Source: Arthrobacter sp. UNC362MFTsu5.1
GTDB lineage: Bacteria > Actinomycetota > Actinomycetes > Actinomycetales > Micrococcaceae
Assembly: GCF_000685965.1 (NCBI RefSeq)
Contig: NZ_JMLE01000001.1
Coordinates: forward strand, 496,001 to 560,000
Direction: 5' to 3'
Length of the DNA stretch: 64,000 bases
Made by a program: the position numbers and the translations under genes. This document shows positions 1-8,392 of the stretch, piece after piece (position 1 is the first letter of the stretch; every line of letters starts with the position of its first letter). The notes beneath the pieces are model-generated. The model had not been told where the DNA came from and did no database searches. It saw only the letters and a program-made list of their open reading frames with translations.

Positions 1-305
1 GAGTGCGGCAGCCTGGCTAGGAAATCAGCGTGTCGCCGGGACCCCCTGGCGCGGTTGCGGTTCGCGTTCGTTGCTACCCCGAGCAGCCACGGAAGGACTG
101 TGTCCCTCTCCGGCCTGAGCCTGTCCCGCTGCCGCCACGCCTCCAGAAAGGTGATCGAGACGAGTTCCTCGGCGTCGTGCCAGGAACCACACCGGGAGAG
201 GCAGTACCGGAAGACCGCGTCGGCGTGCCTGTCGAACAGGGCCCCGAATGCGTCGGCGTTGCCGGTGGTGCACTCACGCCACAGCTCTTCATCGGTTTCC
301 CCCAT
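1..305 (-). CDS. ECF-type RNA polymerase sigma factor, partial (3' end outside window)
   Basis: The reading frame runs without a stop from an ATG at 305 to the window edge, giving 101 codons. The translation begins MGETDEELWRECTTGNADAF and has the sigma-70 region 2 pattern: an acidic N-terminus, AFGALFDRHADAVFRYC, then HDAEELVSITFLEAW (the helix that contacts core polymerase and the -10 element). It continues through WLLGVATNANRNR to the edge. Region 4 must lie beyond position 1. An in-frame ATG at 314 is an equally possible start; neither has a clear ribosome binding site. The gene is divergent from the one at 381. Family assignment is firm, but the group and the cognate anti-sigma factor cannot be seen. 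A frame open over the whole edge segment plus region 2 identity make chance unlikely. Confidence 0.85.
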   Translation of the reverse strand, partial: MGETDEELWRECTTGNADAFGALFDRHADAVFRYCLSRCGSWHDAEELVSITFLEAWRQRDRLRPERDTVLPWLLGVATNANRNRARGSRRHADFLARLPH

Positions 306-380
306 TAGCCTCATGCCTTGTAGTGTCCGCAGGACCCGAAAAGGTTCCCGATCCGGTTAGCACGAGCGTAGCCTTTCGAG

Positions 381-842
381 ATGACGGACCGCGGCGACTC
401 CGACGAACCTCTGCAGCGACTGCCGGCTGGCCTTCCCCGCCGCTACGCGGAATACAAACCCGCACCGGCCGCGCCTGCCATTCCTCCCACGAACGTTGGT
501 GGGTACGACGAACTCCTGGCCCACTTCCGTTCTCTCGGGAAGGAGCTTCCACGCTCCAAAGAGGGCCTCGCCGCGGTCGACCGCCTCATGGATGGCCGCA
601 CTGACCGGGCCACTCTGGCCAAGCTGGTCCGCGCCATCGGCATGTTCTACGGTGACCTTCTCACCCACACCGTTCCGGGCGCGCACTGGGAAGTGGTGGT
701 GGAAGGCGACCCGTGCGTCCGCGTCACCCGGAACACCGCCGTTTCAGTGGTGTCCGTCGCCAACAGACGCCTAACCACGGGGATACCGACTCTCCAGCAG
801 AACTATGCGCATGTGTTGGACATCGTGGCAGCAGAGGAGTGA
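381..842 (+). CDS. Conserved hypothetical protein, 153 aa
   Basis: A 153-residue soluble protein with no signal peptide or membrane segment. The first 45 residues are Pro-rich and probably disordered. The rest is a compact alpha/beta sequence with GGYDELLAHFRSLGKELPRS and a conserved-looking GDLLTHTVPGAHWEVV stretch. I cannot assign a function; similar short actinobacterial proteins carry DUF names. No Shine-Dalgarno sequence precedes the ATG. A TANNNT hexamer, TAGCCT at 369-374, ends six bases upstream, which would fit a leaderless transcript. The stop codon overlaps the start of the next gene in a TGATG, so the two are probably co-transcribed. Confidence 0.7.
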   Translation: MTDRGDSDEPLQRLPAGLPRRYAEYKPAPAAPAIPPTNVGGYDELLAHFRSLGKELPRSKEGLAAVDRLMDGRTDRATLAKLVRAIGMFYGDLLTHTVPGAHWEVVVEGDPCVRVTRNTAVSVVSVANRRLTTGIPTLQQNYAHVLDIVAAEE

Positions 843-1786
843 TGACCATGCGAACCAGGACACGGAGCGGCTGGGTGGACGTGCCCCATGCCAGAATCTA
901 CTGGGAAGCGACCGGAGAACCTGAAGGCACCCCGGTCCTTTACCTGCATGGCGGACCCGGTGGTTCCCTTGGACAAGGGGGTTACCGTAAACGGCATGAC
1001 CCGACTCGCTTCCGGATCATCGGCCTGGACCAACGCGGATGCGGCAAGAGCACTCCGATTGTCCAGGACGATCTGGATCACCTGTCCGAGAACACTACTC
1101 AGGCCTTGATCGGCGACATTGAGGCGGTGCGCGAGCACTTGGAGATTGAGAAGTGGATCGTCACAGGCGTTTCCTGGGGCAGCACGCTCGCGCTGGCCTA
1201 TGCCCTCCAGCACCCGGATCGGGTCCTCGGTGTCGCCCTGGCCGCGGTGACAACGACAAGCCGCGACGAGATCCAATGGATCACCGAAGATGTTGGACGG
1301 ATATTCCCCGAAGCCTGGAAGGACTTCTCGGATGCAGCCAAGGCAAAGCCGGGTGAACGCCTAGTCGAGGCCTACGCACGCCGGCTGGCCGGGAAGGACC
1401 GCGACGACGCTCGCAGTGCCGCTTTGTCCTGGGACCGCTGGGAGTCCACGCACATTTCCCTGGACCCCAACTGGCGCCCTGGTGTGCTATTCGAAGACGA
1501 GCGGGAGCGGATGACGTTCGCGCTCCTGGTGACGCACTACTGGGCCCATGACGGATTCCTGGCTAACGGTCAGGAAATCGTTCCTCGTGTACACCAGCTC
1601 AACGGTATTCCCGGGTACCTCATCCATGGTCGCCGCGACATTAGTGGTCCCGCGGTCACCGCATGGCAGCTGCAACAGCGATGGCAATCAAGCCAGCTTG
1701 TGATCATCGAAGACGAGGGACACGGTGGCCCCGAATCCATGGCCGCACTGTCGAAGGCAGTGGAAGAGATTGCCGCCAGGGGTTGA
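842..1786 (+). CDS. Alpha/beta hydrolase, proline iminopeptidase-like (S33)
   Basis: A 314-residue alpha/beta hydrolase of the S33 prolyl aminopeptidase type, which removes N-terminal proline from peptides in the cytoplasm. Visible signatures are the oxyanion motif HGGPGG near residue 38, DQRGCGKS near residue 68, the nucleophile elbow GVSWGS near residue 109 and a late DEGHGG supplying the catalytic His. A GYLIHGRRD stretch carries the expected acid. Length matches the family. The frame is open upstream to 713, but I chose ATG 842 because AGGAG sits just before it and the upstream gene ends there (TGATG overlap). Related hydrolases with other substrates share these motifs, so substrate is inferred. 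Confidence 0.85.
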   Translation: MTMRTRTRSGWVDVPHARIYWEATGEPEGTPVLYLHGGPGGSLGQGGYRKRHDPTRFRIIGLDQRGCGKSTPIVQDDLDHLSENTTQALIGDIEAVREHLEIEKWIVTGVSWGSTLALAYALQHPDRVLGVALAAVTTTSRDEIQWITEDVGRIFPEAWKDFSDAAKAKPGERLVEAYARRLAGKDRDDARSAALSWDRWESTHISLDPNWRPGVLFEDERERMTFALLVTHYWAHDGFLANGQEIVPRVHQLNGIPGYLIHGRRDISGPAVTAWQLQQRWQSSQLVIIEDEGHGGPESMAALSKAVEEIAARG

Positions 1787-1844
1787 AGCGCAGGGCACCT
1801 GATACCGGCGCTGCCCTTTCCATTACTTACCTGAAGGTGCCTAT

Positions 1845-1860
1845 TGCACTTCAAAGTGCA
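1845..1860. promoter_or_regulatory. Perfect palindrome, candidate HxlR-type operator upstream of qorB-like gene
   Basis: TGCACTTCAAAGTGCA is a perfect 7-2-7 palindrome about 100 bases before the qorB-like start. It follows a TTACTTACCTGAAGGT segment at 1823-1838 with a similar ACTT...AAG arrangement. DUF24/HxlR redox regulators such as QorR control quinone oxidoreductase genes from sites of this general ACTT-AAGT type. No hxlR gene is adjacent, so the regulator would act in trans. The symmetry is seen; the function is inferred. Confidence 0.4.
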
Positions 1861-1958
1861 TCATCCGGCGTCGGAATTGTTCCCGTTCGGGGGCAGTTGC
1901 CCATAGCGGAAGCCGCACGAACAAGGCTCCGGTCAACAAGGTAATCAAGGAGAATCTC

Positions 1959-2816
1959 ATGTCCATTGTCATTGCAGGAGCCACCGGCCAGCTGGGGCGC
2001 CTCGTCGTCAAGGAATTGCTGGGCCGCGGCGTACCGGCCGAGCAGATCGTGGCCGCAGGGCGGTCCGCTGAGCAGCTGGCTGAACTGGCGGCTCACGGCG
2101 TCACAACCGCGACGGTGGATTACGACGATCAGGCCACCGTTGACGCCGCCCTCAACGAAGGCGACACCCTCCTCCTCATCTCCGGCAGCGACATCCAGAA
2201 CCGGTCGACCCAGCACGAAACCGTCATCGGCGCAGCTGTCCGGGCCAGGGTTGCCCACATTCTGTACACCAGCGTCCTGGCCGCTGACACCACCGAGCTC
2301 GTCCTGGCCCCTGACCACGCGAGGGCCGAAGAGACCATCCGCGCCAGCGGCCTTCCCTTCACCTTCCTGCGCAACGGCTGGTACACGGAGAACTACGCCA
2401 CAGCCCTGCTCACCGCCCGCGAGACCGGCACGCTGCTGGCCAGCGCGGGTGAGGGACGCGTGGCCAGCGCCACCCGGGCGGACTACGCCGCAGCCATCGC
2501 CGCCGTCCTGGCCACAACCGGCCATGAAGGCAAGGTGTACGAACTGTCCGGCGACTACGCCTGGACCTTCGGGGAACTGGCATCGGCGTTCTCCACGGTG
2601 CTGGAGCGCAACGTCAGCTACCGGCCCGTGAGCTCAGCAGAGCACGTCAGCGCCCTGGAGGCTGCCGGGCTTGACCCTGCAACGGCAGGATTCCTCGCAG
2701 CACTGGACGGCAACATCCGGGACGGTGCACTGGCCCAGACCACCGGCGACCTCGCGCGGCTGGCCGGGCGGCCCACCACTCCCCTTGTTGAGGCTCTGCG
2801 CCCGCTTGCGGGCTGA
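1959..2816 (+). CDS. qorB: NAD(P)H:quinone oxidoreductase, QorB/YtfG-like
   Basis: A 285-residue atypical short-chain dehydrogenase that closely resembles E. coli YtfG/QorB, an NADPH-dependent quinone reductase. The Rossmann motif GATGQLGRLVVKELLGRGVP is at the N-terminus. The chain also has TLLLISGSD, YTSVLAADT, LRNGWYTENY and SATRADYAAA, in the same order as in YtfG. The active-site region lacks the YxxxK of classical SDRs, as expected for the NmrA-like branch. AAGGAG precedes the ATG. A palindrome at 1845-1860 suggests redox-responsive control. A short GC hairpin, GCCCGCTTGCGGGC, covers the last codons (2800-2813). A role in detoxifying quinones or electrophiles fits the family. Confidence 0.85.
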   Translation: MSIVIAGATGQLGRLVVKELLGRGVPAEQIVAAGRSAEQLAELAAHGVTTATVDYDDQATVDAALNEGDTLLLISGSDIQNRSTQHETVIGAAVRARVAHILYTSVLAADTTELVLAPDHARAEETIRASGLPFTFLRNGWYTENYATALLTARETGTLLASAGEGRVASATRADYAAAIAAVLATTGHEGKVYELSGDYAWTFGELASAFSTVLERNVSYRPVSSAEHVSALEAAGLDPATAGFLAALDGNIRDGALAQTTGDLARLAGRPTTPLVEALRPLAG

Positions 2817-2888
2817 GCCCGAAGTCGAGCACGCAGGCGGATAATGGCATTCACAGCCAGCTGTTAGCGCGGTCAGGAGGGGCCTGGA

Positions 2889-3473
2889 ATGTACCCGGTT
2901 GCACGCATCACGGTGGAAGCTCCGGTGGTCAGTGTAGGTTCCGGCCCCTCCGACTACGAAGAACTCGGCCGATACGTCCGCGCCCTGCGCCGGCCGCGGG
3001 GACTCCATATGACCCTGCTGCACCTCGGCGTGCTCGACGACTTCTGCCAGGACGTCTCGGAGTGGACCAGGGGTTACACGAGCGCTTCGGCCGCCGCCCG
3101 CAGCACGGTTGCCTGGCTGCACGGACTGCCGGTCCTGGAAGCCTTTTCGAGCAGCACCGAACGGCTGATCGTGCTGGGCGGCGGCAGTGTGTCATGTCTC
3201 GAAATCGACGTCCCGGAGCGGGTCCACGACTACCAGGTTTCACTTGTCCAGGCCCTCCATGACCTGCTGGACGGGCTGCTGGTGGACAACGTCGATGACT
3301 TCATCCTCAGCTCCCGCGCCCTCGGCTTCAGGTCACCGCACTGGACACCGCACGTTGCCGTCGGCACCCCAAGGGCGCGGAGCGGCAAATCGTGGGAAGT
3401 CGAGCCGCTGGTGCTCCAGTTCGGCGAGTCACGGATCAGGAACCGCCAGCTGCTCCCCGTCCTGGGGCAGTAG
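2889..3473 (+). CDS. 2H phosphoesterase-like protein (2'-5' RNA ligase superfamily)
   Basis: A 194-residue protein with two histidine motifs in the places expected for the 2H fold: HMTLLHLGV near residue 40 and PHVAVGTPR near residue 156. These resemble the paired HxTx motifs of 2'-5' RNA ligase and cyclic phosphodiesterases, although the second reads HVAV rather than HxTL. Between them is a strand-rich region with FSSSTERLIVLGGGSVSCLEI. GGAGG lies nine bases before the ATG. Its 3' end overlaps the convergent reductase gene by 38 bases. The natural substrate is unknown; RNA 2',3'-cyclic phosphate processing is one family role. Moderate confidence, because this is motif recognition only. Confidence 0.6.
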   Translation: MYPVARITVEAPVVSVGSGPSDYEELGRYVRALRRPRGLHMTLLHLGVLDDFCQDVSEWTRGYTSASAAARSTVAWLHGLPVLEAFSSSTERLIVLGGGSVSCLEIDVPERVHDYQVSLVQALHDLLDGLLVDNVDDFILSSRALGFRSPHWTPHVAVGTPRARSGKSWEVEPLVLQFGESRIRNRQLLPVLGQ

Positions 3474-4050
3474 CTCCGGCGGTTCGCAGGGAATATTCAA
3501 GCTCAACCAGCTCGGCGTCGTACGTCTTTGCGCTCAGCAGGCGCAGGAGGGCGGGATCCTGGCCGGCAGGGAACACACCCCGCCCGGCGCCGATCGCGAC
3601 GGGCATGACCACGAGCCGCACCCCGTCAACTTCCCCGGCCTTGAAAAAAGCTTCACCTAGCGTCAGGCTGCCCCAGAGCACGACGCTGCCCACGGTTTCG
3701 CTTTTGATGCGCCGGATTGCCTCAACGGCATCACCGGATTCGACGGTGGCTTCGGGGAGGTTGCCCCACGGCGCACTTTTCAGCGTCCGGGAAAACACAA
3801 AGCGGCGCAACGCGTTGAGTACTGGCGCGATAACCTCACCATCGGACGCCGGAGTGGGCCAGAATTCAGCGAACATCCGGTAGGTCGCGGCCCCGAGCAC
3901 CATCGCGTCGACGGTATCGAGCCACGCCACCTGGCTCCGGTCGAATTCGGCCGTGCCACCTTCGAGCATCTCGTAGGCCGTAAATTCGTTATTCGCGTCG
4001 GCAGCGAACCCGTCTGCGGTAACGAATTCCTGGACAATCAGCTGCCCCAT
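3436..4050 (-). CDS. Dihydrofolate reductase / RibD C-terminal domain family reductase
   Basis: A 204-residue reductase of the RibD-C/DHFR-like family. It starts GQLIVQEFVTADGFAADANN, contains DAMVLGAATYRMFAEFWPT and a conserved VLWGSLTLGEAFFKAGEVDGVRL segment, and ends in an Ala/Gly-rich tail. RibD-C enzymes reduce ribosylaminopyrimidines with NADPH in riboflavin synthesis, but stand-alone members are often of unknown substrate. I placed the start at ATG 4050, eight bases after GCGAGG; a GTG at 4059 falls inside that site. The gene follows the GTP cyclohydrolase II fusion by 62 bases on the same strand, so co-transcription is likely and both would act on pyrimidine intermediates. It overlaps the convergent gene ending at 3473. 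Confidence 0.8.
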   Translation of the reverse strand: MGQLIVQEFVTADGFAADANNEFTAYEMLEGGTAEFDRSQVAWLDTVDAMVLGAATYRMFAEFWPTPASDGEVIAPVLNALRRFVFSRTLKSAPWGNLPEATVESGDAVEAIRRIKSETVGSVVLWGSLTLGEAFFKAGEVDGVRLVVMPVAIGAGRGVFPAGQDPALLRLLSAKTYDAELVELEYSLRTAGATAPGRGAAGGS

Positions 4051-4112
4051 GATCGACACCTCGCTTCCGTGGTCCGATGGACTTTACGCCGGGCCGGGCC
4101 GAGCTTCAATCG

Positions 4113-5954
4113 CTAGAACGCGGGAACAGTAAACCCGAGGCCCAGCAGCCCGCGGCCAGCCTGCTCAAGAATCGGGTCCAGGGTCAACGTCGGATGGTTG
4201 AGCAGTACGTCGACGTCCCGCTGGATCCGCTGCAGCGGATTCGAAAGTCGGTGCGCGCTTCCGCCCGATCCCGCCATGATGACGCGGACTGCTTCGGCCG
4301 ACGCCTCGCCGCTGAGGCCCAGCGACAGGCGGTAGGCGGCCCGCTCGTGGTCCGTCATGGTCATGGGCCGTCGCTGATAGGAAGCAGTGACCACCCGGAT
4401 GGCTTCCTCCCATTGCAGCCGGGCCGTGGCAACGAGCCCGTAGGCGTGCGAGAACCGCGCCTGCGCGAGGGGGGAATCGGCCTGACGATCTTCCAGCGTG
4501 TTCTTGACCTTGCGCACCAGGACCCGCTCACGGAACATCTCGACGGCGTGTTCCGCAGCTCCCAGGGCGGCGGCGGGCGCCACCAGGTTCAGAAGTGTGG
4601 CCATAGGGGTATGGATGATCGGGTCCGGGTGGATCCGGCTGCCCGGATTGTCCGCTGCGCCCAGGAGGGCCCAGTCAAGCGCCCGGTGGTCCGGTACGAA
4701 AAGCTCGTCTGCCCGGACGTCGTTGCTGCCGGTGCCCCGCAACCCCGCCGTGTGCCACACGTCCAGAAGTTCGACGTCGGACACCGGAACGAGGCATTGC
4801 AGCCGGACGTCCCCGTGCTGCACGGCAAGGAGGGCCCACTCCGAGTGCATGACTCCCGAGGCGAAGGTCCAACGGCCTGAGATGGCGTACCCGCCGGGAA
4901 CCCTGGTAGCTGCCCCCACCGGGGCGCCGGTGGCGGCAGCCAGGGGCGCCGCCCCGTTGGCGAAGACCTCGTCCTGAACCTTGCGGGGCCAGCGGGCGAG
5001 CATCCAGACGTGCTCAATCAGGTGTCCTACCGTCCACGCCGTGGAAGGGCATCCCCGCGCGAGCCGGCGCACCACTTCGACGTATGTTTCAACCCCCATG
5101 CCGTAGCCCCCGACAGCTTTGGGCGAGAGGACACGGAAGACGCCGGCCTCCCTCAAATCCTCCATCGTGGATTCCGGAATCCGTCGGATTCGCTCGGTTT
5201 CCTCAGCGCGCTCCCGCAGGCGTGGAATCAGGGCATCAACACGGGCCAGCATCTCGTCGTGGCTTGGGACTGCCGGCTGCGGGAGGAAGAGGGTGTGTGC
5301 GGTGCGGTCCCGTTTGGCGGCCAGATATGCGTGATTGGCCGGCGACAGGTGGACCCCGGTGGGAACCTGCTCCGTAACGCTGATTCCGAGGGCGGTGAGC
5401 TGTGCGGCCTTGTCCGGGTTGTTGGTGAGCAGGCGGACGCTCGTGGCGCCGAGGGCACCCAGCATCTGGGCGGCAGCGGTGTAGTCGCGCTCGTCCTCGC
5501 CGTGTCCCAGCGCCACGTTGGCTTCGTACGTGTCCAGGCCGGTGTCCTGCAGGGCGTAGGCGTCGAGCTTGGAGTACAGGCCGATGCCGCGCCCTTCCTG
5601 GCGGAGGTACAGGAGGAATCCTCCGGTGGCGCTGATCTTTTCCACCGCCTCCCGCAATTGCGGACCGCAGTCACAGCGCTGGCTGCCGAACACGTCTCCG
5701 GTCAGGCATTCGCTGTGCAGGCGGACCAGCGGCCCTGCCGGGTCCAGCCGTGCCGGGTCCAACAGCGCCTGCTCCCACGCGCCCAGGGCCAGGAGCAGGT
5801 GCTCCTTTCCGTCGGCCAGCCCGTGGAATGTCAGCACCTCGGCCGTGGCCGTGTAGCCATCGGGAAAGCGCAAAGGGACTGTGACCCTGCTGCGCAGGGC
5901 GGCCGCGGATGGTGCCGTGGCCGCCGGCATGCGGGTCTCGGACACAACGGTCAT
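4113..5954 (-). CDS. Fusion: GTP cyclohydrolase II (RibA) - acyl-CoA-dehydrogenase-like flavin monooxygenase
   Basis: One 613-residue frame joins two enzymes. Residues about 15-215 are GTP cyclohydrolase II. The zinc ligands sit in [15 protein letters not shown], followed by [33 protein letters not shown] and LLTNNPDK, so the catalytic set looks intact. Residues about 230-613 are a group D flavin monooxygenase of the acyl-CoA dehydrogenase fold: [45 protein letters not shown] and a helical C-terminal domain. Such enzymes use FMNH2 or FADH2 from a separate reductase. I chose ATG 5954 because AGG precedes it by six bases; TTG 5984 and ATG 5969 are in frame. Neighbours are a RibD-C reductase downstream and a long dyad upstream. 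The product is unknown: riboflavin supply to the oxygenase, or oxidation of a GTP-derived pyrimidine. Confidence 0.85.
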   Translation of the reverse strand: MTVVSETRMPAATAPSAAALRSRVTVPLRFPDGYTATAEVLTFHGLADGKEHLLLALGAWEQALLDPARLDPAGPLVRLHSECLTGDVFGSQRCDCGPQLREAVEKISATGGFLLYLRQEGRGIGLYSKLDAYALQDTGLDTYEANVALGHGEDERDYTAAAQMLGALGATSVRLLTNNPDKAAQLTALGISVTEQVPTGVHLSPANHAYLAAKRDRTAHTLFLPQPAVPSHDEMLARVDALIPRLRERAEETERIRRIPESTMEDLREAGVFRVLSPKAVGGYGMGVETYVEVVRRLARGCPSTAWTVGHLIEHVWMLARWPRKVQDEVFANGAAPLAAATGAPVGAATRVPGGYAISGRWTFASGVMHSEWALLAVQHGDVRLQCLVPVSDVELLDVWHTAGLRGTGSNDVRADELFVPDHRALDWALLGAADNPGSRIHPDPIIHTPMATLLNLVAPAAALGAAEHAVEMFRERVLVRKVKNTLEDRQADSPLAQARFSHAYGLVATARLQWEEAIRVVTASYQRRPMTMTDHERAAYRLSLGLSGEASAEAVRVIMAGSGGSAHRLSNPLQRIQRDVDVLLNHPTLTLDPILEQAGRGLLGLGFTVPAF

Positions 5955-5986
5955 CTGGTGCCTCAGCATTCGGTAAGGGGGCAAAT

Positions 5987-6037
5987 TACTTGAAGGTTGA
6001 AGTTAACCGTACAGGCGGTTACTTGAACCTGCAAGTA
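5987..6037. promoter_or_regulatory. 51-bp imperfect dyad, candidate tandem operator of the ribA-fusion unit
   Basis: The whole segment is one inverted repeat: a 23-base left arm and a 22-base right arm differ at two positions and one extra T, around a TACAGG centre. The right half is itself a perfect palindrome, TACTTGAACCTGCAAGTA (6020-6037), and the left half has the same TACTT...AAGTT shape (5987-6004). The inner part is TAACCG-TACAGG-CGGTTA. It lies 33-83 bases upstream of the fusion start. TACTT-N-AAGTA sites are typical of HxlR/MarR-like winged-helix regulators; no such gene is adjacent. The FadR gene on the other side reads in the same direction and ends at 6087. Confidence 0.5.
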
Positions 6038-6086
6038 TGTTGCATCCTTATCGAAGCCGGCTTTAGACGCCCGCCACGGGGCCGAC

Positions 6087-6794
6087 TTAGGAGTTCTTCA
6101 GCAGCGCCACATCGGACACGAGGTCGATATGCTCCAGCATGGCGGCAGCAGCGCCCGCGGAGTCCCGGGCCCTGATGGCGTCGGCAATCTTGCGGTGCGA
6201 CGCAAGGGACTGCTCCGGACGTCCCGGCTGGCCGAGTGACTCAAGCCGCGTTTCGAGCACCATTCCGGCAATGAAAGTCATCAGCTGCGCCAGCACCGCG
6301 GAGTGGGCGGCAGCGGTCACGGCTTGGTGGAACAACTCGTCCCCGTGCGCCCCCCGGCCGCCCGAGGCCACCTCCCCGGCCATAACGTCGAGCGCCTTGT
6401 CGATGGCTTTCATGTCATCATCGCTGCGCCTTGCCGCTGCCAGCTCGGCCAGCTTGACCTCAAGCGTGCTTCGCGCCTCCACAATCTCCGGCAACCGGTT
6501 CCGATGTTCGCGCAGCCCCTTGATCACCGACGGGACATTGGGGCGGTAGACCAGCACCGCCCCCGTGCCGTGCTGGACGTCAATGACTCCCAGCACCTCA
6601 AGGGCCACCAGGGCCTGCGCCAGCGTTGCGCGTGACACCCCCAGCCGCTCGGCCAGTTCGCGCTCCGCCGGAAGAGTATCGCCCGGGCCCAGCTGGGCGG
6701 CCTCGATGAACTCCATGAGTTGCTCCACGAGCTGCTCATAGAGCCTGGGCCGCGAAACGCGGGAGATCTGCTGCGCTGCCGCCTGCTTTGCCAT
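6087..6794 (-). CDS. FadR/GntR-family transcriptional regulator (FCD domain)
   Basis: A 235-residue regulator. The N-terminal winged helix-turn-helix spans about residues 15-80, with GDTLPAERELAERLGVSRAT and a wing at DVQHGTGAVLVY. The C-terminal part is an all-helical FCD ligand domain, with GDELFHQAVTAAAHS and a late ASHRKIADAIRARD carrying the usual acid and histidine metal ligands. GAAAGG sits six bases before ATG 6794, which I prefer to ATG 6800. The gene is divergent from the MatC-like carrier at 6922. The intergenic region holds a TTGACA hexamer and CCTAG repeats. It is most likely the diacid-responsive repressor of the 6922-11220 operon. Confidence 0.88.
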   Translation of the reverse strand: MAKQAAAQQISRVSRPRLYEQLVEQLMEFIEAAQLGPGDTLPAERELAERLGVSRATLAQALVALEVLGVIDVQHGTGAVLVYRPNVPSVIKGLREHRNRLPEIVEARSTLEVKLAELAAARRSDDDMKAIDKALDVMAGEVASGGRGAHGDELFHQAVTAAAHSAVLAQLMTFIAGMVLETRLESLGQPGRPEQSLASHRKIADAIRARDSAGAAAAMLEHIDLVSDVALLKNS

Positions 6795-6842
6795 TTGCAT
6801 CCTTTCGGCGTGGTCCTCAAACCCAAGGGTACCGGAGAACTA

Positions 6843-6880
6843 TTGACAGAGACACCTAGTGTCTAGGAGGCTAGGCCACT
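6843..6880 (+). promoter_or_regulatory. Promoter and CTAGG-rich operator region of the MatC operon
   Basis: TTGACA at 6843-6848 is a consensus -35 box. Just downstream, CCTAGTGTCTAGG (6855-6867) is a 5-3-5 palindrome, and a third CTAGG follows at 6871-6875. These would overlap the spacer and -10 of a promoter reading to the gene at 6922, as expected for FadR/GntR repression. No good -10 hexamer stands out. The call rests on the -35 box, symmetry and position between divergent regulator and operon. Confidence 0.45.
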
Positions 6881-6921
6881 AAGCCAATTAAATCCCCAAC
6901 GATCGATCCGGAGGAACAACG

Positions 6922-8334
6922 ATGTCCGCTCCTGTCCTGTCCATCATCATCCTGGCGGTGATGTTCCTGCTGGCCACTGTGCTCCCGCTCAACATGGGTG
7001 CCCTGGCCTTTGTGGGGGCATTCCTGCTGGGCTCGGTTGTCCTGGGGATGTCCACGAACGACATCCTCGCCAACTTTCCCGGCGGCCTTTTCCTGACCAT
7101 CGTCGGCGTCACCTACCTGTTCGCCATCGCGCAGAACAACGGCACCATTGACCTCATGGTCCGGGGCGCCGTGCGGCTGGTGGGCAGCAAAGTGGCCCTG
7201 ATCCCGTGGATCATGTTCGCCATCACCGCCGTCATCACTGCTGTCGGCGCACTCTCGCCGGCCGCCGTCGCCATCATCGCCCCGATAGCGCTCAGCTTCG
7301 CGGCCAGGCACAAAATCAACCCGCTGATGATGGGCATGATGGTGATCCACGGGGCGCAGGCCGGCGGCTTCTCGCCCATCGCCGTCTACGGCGTCACTGT
7401 CAACGGCATCATCGCCAAGACGGAACTGGAAGCCAGCCCCATGGCAATCTTCCTGGCGAGCTTCGTCTTCAACCTCGCCATTGCACTGGTGCTGTTCATC
7501 GTTCTCGGCGGAAACAAGGCCGGCTCCTCCGCAGGAGGCCGATTCGTGGAGCAGGCCGCCGAAAAGCGCATGGCCATGAGCGTGGGGGCCCGGACCGCCG
7601 GCGTCACCCTGCAGGGCTCGGGCACCGACATTTCCTCCGCCCGCGTCTCCTCCAAGGGCACATCAGGCAACTCCGCGGAAAGCACCACCAACGGTTCAGC
7701 CGGGGCCGGCGAAGAGCCGGCGGGCACCCCCCGCGCCTCCGTTCCCCAGCTGGTCACCATTCTTGGCCTGATCGCCCTGGCCGTGATTTCGCTGGGATTC
7801 AAGGTTGACGTCGGCTTCGTCTCCATCACCATCGCCATGGTCCTGGCCCTGGTCTCCCCCGCCGCCCAGAAGGGCGCCGTCAACAAGATCAGCTGGTCCA
7901 CTGTCCTGCTCCTCTGCGGCATGCTCACTTTCGTGGGCGTCCTCGAGGAAGCCGGCACCATCAAGTTCGTGTCCGACGGCGTGGCGCAGCTGGGCATGCC
8001 GCTGCTCGCGGCCCTGCTGATCTGCTACATCGGCGCCGTGGTCTCGGCCTTCGCCTCCTCCACCGCCATCCTGGCGGCGCTCATTCCCCTCGCGGTGCCG
8101 TTCCTGGCCTCCGGGGAGATCGGCGCCGTCGGGGTCATCGCCGCCCTCGCCGTGGCCTCCACGATCGTTGACGTCTCCCCGTTTTCCACCAACGGCGCTC
8201 TGGTGCTGGCCAACGCGCCCGAAGACGTGGACAAGGACAAGTTCTACAAGCAGATCCTGGCCTACAGCGGCATCGTCGTCGTGGCCGGACCCGCCATCGC
8301 CTGGCTGGTGATGGTGGTTCCGGGGTGGCTGTAG
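6922..8334 (+). CDS. MatC-type dicarboxylate carrier (SLC13-like permease)
   Basis: A 470-residue membrane protein with about twelve hydrophobic segments. It starts LSIIILAVMFLLATVLPLNMG and carries ANFPGGLFLTIVGVTYLFAI, the N-terminal domain typical of MatC dicarboxylate carriers. AVGALSPAAVAIIAP and the late STIVDVSPFSTNGALV form the two inverted-repeat substrate motifs. A long hydrophilic Ser/Gly/Thr-rich loop at about residues 198-275 separates the halves. Malonate is the best-known MatC substrate. GGAGG lies ten bases before the ATG. It is the first gene of a unit with a CoA-transferase and a carboxyltransferase, and is controlled from the FadR intergenic region. Substrate is inferred from family and neighbours. 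Confidence 0.85.
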   Translation: MSAPVLSIIILAVMFLLATVLPLNMGALAFVGAFLLGSVVLGMSTNDILANFPGGLFLTIVGVTYLFAIAQNNGTIDLMVRGAVRLVGSKVALIPWIMFAITAVITAVGALSPAAVAIIAPIALSFAARHKINPLMMGMMVIHGAQAGGFSPIAVYGVTVNGIIAKTELEASPMAIFLASFVFNLAIALVLFIVLGGNKAGSSAGGRFVEQAAEKRMAMSVGARTAGVTLQGSGTDISSARVSSKGTSGNSAESTTNGSAGAGEEPAGTPRASVPQLVTILGLIALAVISLGFKVDVGFVSITIAMVLALVSPAAQKGAVNKISWSTVLLLCGMLTFVGVLEEAGTIKFVSDGVAQLGMPLLAALLICYIGAVVSAFASSTAILAALIPLAVPFLASGEIGAVGVIAALAVASTIVDVSPFSTNGALVLANAPEDVDKDKFYKQILAYSGIVVVAGPAIAWLVMVVPGWL

Positions 8335-8392
8335 TCCGCCGGACATCCAGCAGGCGTCAACCCAGAAATCGATGAGCAACAGAAGGAATCCC

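Noticed and set aside
4113..5954. Two separate genes joined by a frameshift error
   Set aside because: Codon usage and GC3 are even across the junction, the linker reads smoothly from the RibA domain to the oxygenase domain, and no alternative stop/start pair with a ribosome binding site is visible.
5010..5993. 327-codon plus-strand frame opposite the ribA domain
   Set aside because: Antisense of the RibA part of the fusion; no motif and no ribosome binding site.
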